NCBI RefSeq assembly: GCF_019097845.1
Contig: NZ_JAHRGM010000002.1
Span: 82,845-146,844, forward strand
Reading direction: 5' to 3'
Source of the DNA: Sphingobium sp. AS12
Lineage (GTDB): Bacteria > Pseudomonadota > Alphaproteobacteria > Sphingomonadales > Sphingomonadaceae
DNA: 64,000 nucleotides
The notes below the pieces were generated by a model, which saw nothing but the letters and a program-made list of their open reading frames with translations, did no database searches and was not told the origin of the DNA. Position numbers and translations under genes: made by a program. This document shows, piece after piece, positions 59,146 to 64,000 of the stretch. Position 1 is the first letter of the stretch. Every line of letters begins with the position of its first letter.

Positions 59146-60777
59146 ATGCGGCTTTTGCGATATTGGATACTTGTTCCCGCGCAGGCGGGAATCCAGTCCC
59201 GACGTTTCAACTGGATTCCCGCCTTCGCGGGAACACGATGGCTTTTGGCGCTGCTTCTTTATGCCATCGCTCCATCGGTGTGGGCCGATACCGTCATCTC
59301 CACCCAGATTAATGCGGTGTCGGTCACCGTCTATCGCGCGCCGGACCGCGCGGCTGGCGCGATCGACCGCAACTGGCCGGGCGGCTATGCGCTGGTCACC
59401 GAAACCCGCTCGGTCGATCTGCCGCAGGGCGAGTCGGTCGTCCGTTTTGAAGGTGTGGCCGAAGGGTTGATGCCCGAAACCGCCATTCTCTCCGGTATGC
59501 CGCGCGGCGTGCGGGAGAAAAATCGCGATGCCCGGCTGCTGTCGCCCGCCGGGCTGGTGGACGCCTATCTCAAGCGCCGCGTCACCCTGCACCGCACCGA
59601 TCGCAAGACCGGCAAAGTGACCGAGCAGGATGCCATCTTGAGCGCCGGGCCGACCGGCGGCGTCATCGTCCAGACCACGCAGGGCTATGAGGCGCTGGGA
59701 TGCAGTGGCCTGCCCGAACGGATGCTCTACGCAGAGGCACCCAAGGACCTATCGCCGCGGCCGACCCTGTCGGTCATCGCCACCAGCGACCGGCCGACCC
59801 GCGCGACGCTGCAACTCACCTATCTGGCCGAAGGGTTCGACTGGTCCGCTTCCTATGTCGCGGACATGAAGGGCGAGACGCTCGACCTGATGGCTTGGCT
59901 GACCGTCGCCAATGGCGGCGTTACCGGCTTTGCCGACGCTCAGCTCAACGTCATCGCCGGGCAGCCTAATCGTCAGCCGCGCAGGGCGCAGGCACGGCCA
60001 ACCGGCGGCCCGTTGCGTTTGCAATGCTGGCCGATGGATACGACCAGCACCCATCCGCGCTGGGATTTGTTTCCGGTGGACATGCCCCAGGCGGCGATGA
60101 TGGACGGCGCGCAGGAGATCATGGTGACGGCGCAGCGCCGTATCGAACGGGCAATGATGGCACCGCCTCCCCCACCACCGCCGCCGCCCGCCCCTGTCGT
60201 GGCGGAACAGGAGGATCTGGGCGACCTTAAATTCTATCGCGTGCCTGTGGCCGTGACGGTCGCCGCCAACAGCCAGAAGCAGGTCGCGCTGCTGCGCCAG
60301 CCGGACGTAAAGGTCGAGCGCCTCTATGCCGCAACGATCGGCGGGTTCGGCGCGGACGAATCCCGACCGATGACGCTGCGGCTGCGGCTACAGAATCGGA
60401 AAGGTGACGGCCTTGGCTTGCCCATGCCATCGGGCCGGGTCGCGGTGTTCGAGCAGATGGATGATCTGCGCTTGCTGGCGGGGGAAGCCGACATAAGCGA
60501 CAAGGCGGAAGGGGAACGGATCGACTATGATCTGGCCGAGAGTGCGGACGTCCGTATCGCGGTGCGGCAGGTGCAGGCGTCGCGTAAAAGCCGCAGCTGG
60601 ACGATCGCGCTCAGCAATGCCCGGCCCTTTGCCGTCATCGCCGAAATCACCATCCCCCATGAAGTCACGCCCCGCCCCACGGACATGGAACGGCGCGGCA
60701 ATGCATGGATTTGGCGGGCGACGGTCCCCGCCAATGGCAAGGCGGAATTGACTTACAGCCAGCGCCTGCCGCGCTGA
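59146..60777 (+). CDS. Exported DUF4139 domain protein with a repeat-derived insert in its signal region
   Basis: A 543-residue protein. The export signal appears interrupted: MRLLRYWI is followed by about 23 residues encoded by a palindromic repeat (59173-59234), and only then by the hydrophobic core WLLALLLYAIAPSVWADT. The mature part resembles the preceding gene (AVSVTVYRAPDRAAG, LTYLAEGFDWSASYVADMKG, FYRVPVAVTVAANSQKQVALL). It also has a run of nine prolines (about residue 342). A start at a later codon is not available as a clear ATG before the core, so the insert may be translated or a different start is used. It nearly abuts the convergent thioesterase gene. Confidence 0.8.
   Translation: MRLLRYWILVPAQAGIQSRRFNWIPAFAGTRWLLALLLYAIAPSVWADTVISTQINAVSVTVYRAPDRAAGAIDRNWPGGYALVTETRSVDLPQGESVVRFEGVAEGLMPETAILSGMPRGVREKNRDARLLSPAGLVDAYLKRRVTLHRTDRKTGKVTEQDAILSAGPTGGVIVQTTQGYEALGCSGLPERMLYAEAPKDLSPRPTLSVIATSDRPTRATLQLTYLAEGFDWSASYVADMKGETLDLMAWLTVANGGVTGFADAQLNVIAGQPNRQPRRAQARPTGGPLRLQCWPMDTTSTHPRWDLFPVDMPQAAMMDGAQEIMVTAQRRIERAMMAPPPPPPPPPAPVVAEQEDLGDLKFYRVPVAVTVAANSQKQVALLRQPDVKVERLYAATIGGFGADESRPMTLRLRLQNRKGDGLGLPMPSGRVAVFEQMDDLRLLAGEADISDKAEGERIDYDLAESADVRIAVRQVQASRKSRSWTIALSNARPFAVIAEITIPHEVTPRPTDMERRGNAWIWRATVPANGKAELTYSQRLPR
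59173..59234. repeat. REP-like inverted repeat inside a coding sequence (GTTCCCGC...GCGGGAAC)
   Basis: The left arm GTTCCCGCGCAGGCGGGAAT is followed by CCAGT, a 14-nt centre, ACTGG and the right arm ATTCCCGCCTTCGCGGGAAC. The arms form nested hairpins and a larger inverted repeat. It lies in frame in the first codons of the second DUF4139 gene. Related half-elements are at 6136-6153 and 12536-12560. Confidence 0.88.
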
Positions 60778-60780
60778 TAT

Positions 60781-61158
60781 TCAGGCGTCGGGCAGCAGCC
60801 GGGGTCGGTGATTCTCGTCGAGCGCGACGAAGGTGAAAACGCCGCTCGTCAGATCCACCGTCTCTGCCCCGCCGCCGCGCGTCGCCACCACGTCGATCCG
60901 TATCGCGACCGACGTGCGGCCGCGCCGTTCGGCATGGGCATAGACCGAAACGAGATCGCCCAGCAGGATGGGCGAGATGAATTTCATGCTCTCGATCGCG
61001 ACGGTCGCCACCGCGCCCTTCGCTATTCGCCCGGCAACGATGCCACCGGCAATATCCATCTGGCTCAGCACCCAGCCGCCGAAAATATGGCCATTGCTGT
61101 TGATGTCGGCCGGGCGCGGCACCACGCGCAGGATCACCTCGCCACGCATGTCACTCAT
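60781..61158 (-). CDS. Acyl-CoA thioesterase, YciA-like hot-dog protein
   Basis: A 125-residue single-domain thioesterase. The signature NSNGHIFGGWVLSQMDIAGG (about residues 21-40) contains the catalytic Asp, and AIESMKFISPILLGDLVSVYA follows. It hydrolyses short to medium acyl-CoA in the cytoplasm. It starts inside the 3' end of the upstream small membrane gene (8-bp overlap), so the two are cotranscribed. Confidence 0.9.
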   Translation of the reverse strand: MSDMRGEVILRVVPRPADINSNGHIFGGWVLSQMDIAGGIVAGRIAKGAVATVAIESMKFISPILLGDLVSVYAHAERRGRTSVAIRIDVVATRGGGAETVDLTSGVFTFVALDENHRPRLLPDA

Positions 61159-61450
61159 TCTCAATCACCTCATCCTTTATCCGGTCGATCACCTGTTCGT
61201 CATGCCCGGTGCCGCTGGACAGGAAAACCAGCGCCATCAGACCGGTTCCCAGCATGAAGGTCAACCACACGCCCAAAATCGTGGCGATCACCATATGGAT
61301 CGGCATTGGCCCGGACCACAGCCGTAGGAAGATGAGCGACGCGATCACGCACAGGGCGCCACCCGCTGCCATCCAGAACATGATGCGGCGAAACCGCGCC
61401 CAGGCGGTGGCGGCAATTTCCGGGTCATCGAGCGCTTGTTTGCGTGTCAT
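61151..61450 (-). CDS. Small membrane protein, unknown function
   Basis: A 99-residue protein with two hydrophobic segments (about 25-45, MFWMAAGGALCVIASLIFLR, and 53-78, MVIATILGVWLTFMLGTGLM) between polar ends. The N-terminus (TRKQALDDPEIAATAWARFRRI) is basic and should be cytoplasmic. I do not recognise a named family. It is translationally coupled to the thioesterase. An upstream in-frame start at 61489 is less likely than the ATG at 61450. Confidence 0.78.
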   Translation of the reverse strand: MTRKQALDDPEIAATAWARFRRIMFWMAAGGALCVIASLIFLRLWSGPMPIHMVIATILGVWLTFMLGTGLMALVFLSSGTGHDEQVIDRIKDEVIENE

Positions 61451-61521
61451 CCCTTTTCTTTGGGCCACGAAAATGTGATCATCAAGCATCGAGACATAAT
61501 GTCCAAGGAAGGAGAGCGGTC

Positions 61522-61950
61522 ATGACCATCGCGGCAATATTGCAGGGCAAGGGGCGCGACGTCATCCAGGTGCGATCGACCGACAGCGTGTTGTCCGTGG
61601 TGACGCTGCTGGCGGAGCGGCGGATCGGTTGCGTGCCGGTGGTGGATGATGGGCAGGTGGTCGGGATATTTTCCGAACGCGACCTCGTCTATCGCGTCGC
61701 GACCGAGGGCGCAGCGGCGCTGGAGCGTCCCGTTTCCGACGTGATGACGGCCCCGGCCATTACGATTGACGATCAGACGCCGGTGATGTCGGGCCTGTCG
61801 TTGATGACAAAGCGGCGCATCCGTCATCTGCCCGTGGTGGTCGATGGCGAACTGATCGGGCTGATCTCGATCGGCGATCTGGTCAAATTCCGCATCGACC
61901 GCATCGAATCTGAGGCGGCCGCGCTGCGCGACTATATCCAGACTGCTTGA
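61522..61950 (+). CDS. CBS-domain-pair protein
   Basis: A 142-residue protein made of two CBS domains: about residues 8-60 (VRSTDSVLSVVTLLAERRIG, then VGIFSERDLVYRV) and about 72-130 (DDQTPVMSGLSLMTKRRIRH, then IGLISIGDLVKFRI). Such stand-alone pairs bind adenine nucleotides or AdoMet and often regulate partners. GGAGAG precedes the ATG. It is divergent from the small membrane gene and has no obvious partner here. Confidence 0.9.
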   Translation: MTIAAILQGKGRDVIQVRSTDSVLSVVTLLAERRIGCVPVVDDGQVVGIFSERDLVYRVATEGAAALERPVSDVMTAPAITIDDQTPVMSGLSLMTKRRIRHLPVVVDGELIGLISIGDLVKFRIDRIESEAAALRDYIQTA

Positions 61951-62011
61951 GGATATGCGCCTTTGGTGCGGTAACGGAAATGCGCTCTTTCGCGCATTTC
62001 GAAACAAACTC

Positions 62012-63499
62012 TCAGGCAGGAGCCTGAACCGGCGGCGCGCGGCGAATCACCAGAGCGACCAGCTCCATCAACGTGCCGCGCGCGCACAACATCAGCGCGG
62101 CGAGGAAGGCGATGCCGCCCGCCGGAACCAGCACGGCCAGCCGGATCGGTGCGGCCAGCGGCGGCAAAATCCGGTCCACCGCTAACACCACGCCCGCCAT
62201 CAGGATGGCACAGCCCAGCCCCGGCGCAGCGGCACGCGCCAGGTCGATCAGGCGCAATCCCATCGGCGCGCCTGCCAGCCGCGCGGTCACGATCGTCAGG
62301 ATCGGAAAGGCGCCGAGCCAGGCCCAGGCCAGGCCGATCGCGCCGAAGGTGATGCCGATGAGGAACGCGACCGGCATCAGCACCGCGCCGACGCCAGCGA
62401 TTCGCGCGGTCGTGCCGGGACGGCCGAGCGCATTGCTGACCGGCGCAAACATCACCTGTAACGTCATGAACGGCATGGCCAGCGCCAACACCGCAACGAA
62501 GGGGGCCATTTCCAGCCATTTCGCCCCGAACAATGTTTCGACCAGCGGCTCGGCGGTCACCGCCATGCCCAGATAGACAGGGCAGGAGATGAGCAGCAGC
62601 AACCGCACCGCCTTGCAAAAGGACCAGGCGACCCGCGATGGGTCTTTCTGCATCCGGGCATAAGCGGGAAAGGCGACATCGTTGAGCGGCGGGATGAATT
62701 TGCTGACGAAAATCTGGGTCAGGAACAGCGCTTCGGCATAGAGGCCCAGCTGATGCGGCTCCAGCACGCGCCCGCCGATGAAGATATCGGCCTGGCTCTG
62801 GACGATCCAGAACAACTGCCCGCCCAGCAGCGACGCGCCATAGGCGACCATCGCGCCGGTGCCGCGAAAGTCGAAGGTGGGAATGGGGCGGAACCCCGTC
62901 GCCAGCACATAGCCCAGACCCTTGACCCAGAAGCCGGCAATAGGCGCGAACACCAATGTCCACACGCCCCAGCCCGACAAGGCGCCCACCAGCGCCACGG
63001 CGGCGGAGGCAAATGCAGCGATCAGATTGACCAAGGCAGGCCGCTTGAAATCGAGCGCCCTGCCCATGATGGCTTCGGGAATCGAGATGAAGGGAGTGGA
63101 GAGGTAAAGCAGCGCCTGCACCCGCAGCAGGTCGGCGACCATTGGCTGGTCATAATAGTCCGCTGCGATCGGCGCGATTCCCAGCTGGAGCAGCGCCAGC
63201 GCGCCATTCAGCAGCAGCATGATAGTGAAGGCCTGCCGCAACCGGTGCGAATCGAGCTTGTCCGACTGCACCAATGCGCTGACCAGCCCATAGCCATTGA
63301 GGAAGGTCGCGAAATTCAGGATCACCTGGGTCATCGCGAACAGGCCGTAATCGGCTGGATCGAGCAGGCGAATGACCGCCAGCGTCACCACCCAGCTCAT
63401 CATCTGCGAGATAATCTGGCTACCCGAACGCCAGAAAATCGCACTCCTGATGCGTGCGCCGAAACCCGCGTCGTCCGCGTCGGCATCCTGCAAACTCAT
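62012..63499 (-). CDS. Polysaccharide flippase/exporter, Wzx-like (MOP superfamily)
   Basis: A 495-residue protein with about twelve to fourteen membrane segments. The N-terminus (RIRSAIFWRSGSQIISQMMSWVVTLAVIRLLDPADYG, about residues 14-50) matches polysaccharide biosynthesis protein families such as WzxC/AmsL. A PPLNDVAFPAYARMQKDPSR loop and LFGAKWLEMAPFVAVLAL are typical. It should move lipid-linked oligosaccharide across the inner membrane for exopolysaccharide or capsule synthesis. No glycosyltransferase genes lie beside it within this window. The start at 63499 gives the conserved N-terminus. Confidence 0.87.
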   Translation of the reverse strand: MSLQDADADDAGFGARIRSAIFWRSGSQIISQMMSWVVTLAVIRLLDPADYGLFAMTQVILNFATFLNGYGLVSALVQSDKLDSHRLRQAFTIMLLLNGALALLQLGIAPIAADYYDQPMVADLLRVQALLYLSTPFISIPEAIMGRALDFKRPALVNLIAAFASAAVALVGALSGWGVWTLVFAPIAGFWVKGLGYVLATGFRPIPTFDFRGTGAMVAYGASLLGGQLFWIVQSQADIFIGGRVLEPHQLGLYAEALFLTQIFVSKFIPPLNDVAFPAYARMQKDPSRVAWSFCKAVRLLLLISCPVYLGMAVTAEPLVETLFGAKWLEMAPFVAVLALAMPFMTLQVMFAPVSNALGRPGTTARIAGVGAVLMPVAFLIGITFGAIGLAWAWLGAFPILTIVTARLAGAPMGLRLIDLARAAAPGLGCAILMAGVVLAVDRILPPLAAPIRLAVLVPAGGIAFLAALMLCARGTLMELVALVIRRAPPVQAPA

Positions 63500-63587
63500 A
63501 CTCTTAATCACCCTTGGCCATGATGGCCGTCTGCCCCGTCTAGACCCCAAACGCCAAAAATTTCTGAAACAAAATTGCAAAAAGCAT

Positions 63588-63616
63588 TTGACGGGTCGGG
63601 ATGTCGGGCCTAGAGG
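63588..63616 (+). promoter_or_regulatory. Probable rrn operon promoter
   Basis: TTGACG (63588-63593) and TAGAGG (63611-63616) are separated by 17 bp, with A/T-rich tracts upstream that could act as an UP element. The -10 is imperfect. It lies about 330 bp upstream of 16S rRNA. Confidence 0.65.
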
Positions 63617-63742
63617 GCTGTTCACCGGACGGGGCGCTGCCTAGAGGAAGCGTTCGGTACGGTCGCCACTATGGTTGGACGCCATTCCCTCGGCACTTAG
63701 GTATCGGGGCGGGATGGTTGTCCGGTTTTTAGTTTGGTTTGG

Positions 63743-63753
63743 GTTCTTTGACA
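63743..63753 (+). promoter_or_regulatory. boxA-like antitermination element in the rRNA leader
   Basis: GTTCTTTGACA resembles the TGCTCTTTAACA boxA of rRNA leaders, which binds NusB/S10 and prevents Rho termination. Position between promoter and 16S fits. Confidence 0.65.
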
Positions 63754-63948
63754 TTGTTAGTTTGATGAAGGGACATGTGGGCGGCGGCTCCGGTCTGCGG
63801 CGGCTTTCAGGCGTCGTGTGATCGGTTAAATTTAGGCCGTTCCTATATGTCTCAATATATATCCACTAGAATGTATATTGTGCAGGAATGGCTCCTGGAA
63901 ATGAGCGGTTTCTGTTGGGCTTATTCCGCCTGGCAGGGACTGGACATC

Positions 63949-64000
63949 AAACTTGAGAGTTTGATCCTGGCTCAGAACGAACGCTGGCGGCATGCCTAAT
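63949..64000 (+). rRNA. rrs: 16S ribosomal RNA, 5' end (truncated by the window)
   Basis: The sequence AACTTGAGAGTTTGATCCTG followed by GCTCAGAACGAACGCTGGCG is the conserved 5' end of alphaproteobacterial 16S rRNA. GGCATGCCTAA fits sphingomonads. Only about 52 nt are present. Confidence 0.97.

Larger units (their letters stand above)
63500..63948. other. rRNA operon promoter and leader region
   Basis: A 449-bp gap between the flippase start and 16S rRNA. It includes an A-rich stretch (63551-63586), a promoter (63588-63616), a boxA-like element (63743-63753) and an AT-rich patch (about 63826-63885, TTAAATTTAGG to TGTATATTG). Reading frames here lack coding features. The last part probably pairs with sequence beyond the window to form the 16S processing stem. 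Confidence 0.75.

Noticed and set aside
63775..63999. A short frame running into the 16S rRNA gene
   Set aside because: It overlaps the conserved 16S 5' end and the leader; no coding evidence.

Overview
The window is chromosomal DNA of a high-GC alphaproteobacterium, most likely of the family Sphingomonadaceae (Sphingobium/Sphingomonas type). The evidence is the Sphingomonas-type non-phosphorylative L-rhamnose genes, a large TonB-dependent receptor beside polysaccharide hydrolases, a DUF4167 protein, and a partial 16S rRNA gene at the right end with an alphaproteobacterial 5' sequence. No phage, insertion sequence, CRISPR array or tRNA gene was seen.

Region 1 (1-3951): an exported M16 peptidase, a small unknown protein and a MarR regulator with a perfect 18-bp palindrome next to its start.

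Region 2 (3907-37098): a pectin/rhamnogalacturonan-I utilisation locus of about 33 kb. Exported enzymes (GH53, two GH43-like, GH28, GH35, GH115, two CE12-type acetylesterases, an alpha/beta hydrolase and an unusually exported PL22 oligogalacturonate lyase) act with a TonB receptor, a GPH symporter and RhaT. Cytoplasmic GH105 releases unsaturated uronate, which KduI and KduD process. L-rhamnose passes through RhaM and the LRA1, LRA2, LRA3, LRA5 and LRA6 steps to pyruvate plus L-lactate. LutABC, encoded in the same gene string, probably oxidises the lactate to pyruvate. Two IclR regulators lie in or at the edge of the locus. A recurring near-palindrome (approximate consensus GTTCCACATAGTGGAAC) occurs in five of its promoter regions, suggesting one regulon.

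Region 3 (37196-47097): cell-envelope genes. A ybgC-tolQ-tolR-tolA-tolB-pal cluster is followed by a 3-hydroxyacyl-CoA dehydrogenase, then a phage-shock cluster: divergent pspF, a sigma-54 promoter, a 57-residue membrane protein, pspA, pspB, pspC and four more small PspB-like membrane/coiled-coil proteins.

Region 4 (47149-63499): housekeeping genes: sufE, a lipoprotein, ggt, ppa, an M61 peptidase, hisS, prfA-prmC, DUF4167, two DUF4139 proteins, a thioesterase, a CBS protein and a polysaccharide flippase. The 3' third of hisS is AT-rich and codes for a highly divergent anticodon-binding domain, which suggests a chimeric gene. One DUF4139 gene has a palindromic repeat inserted in frame in its signal-peptide region. 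The window closes with an rrn promoter, a boxA-like leader and the first ~50 nt of 16S rRNA.

At least four families of REP-like imperfect palindromes are scattered between genes. Starts were chosen by hand from ribosome-binding sites, signal peptides and overlaps. Family calls come from motif recognition, not database searches.
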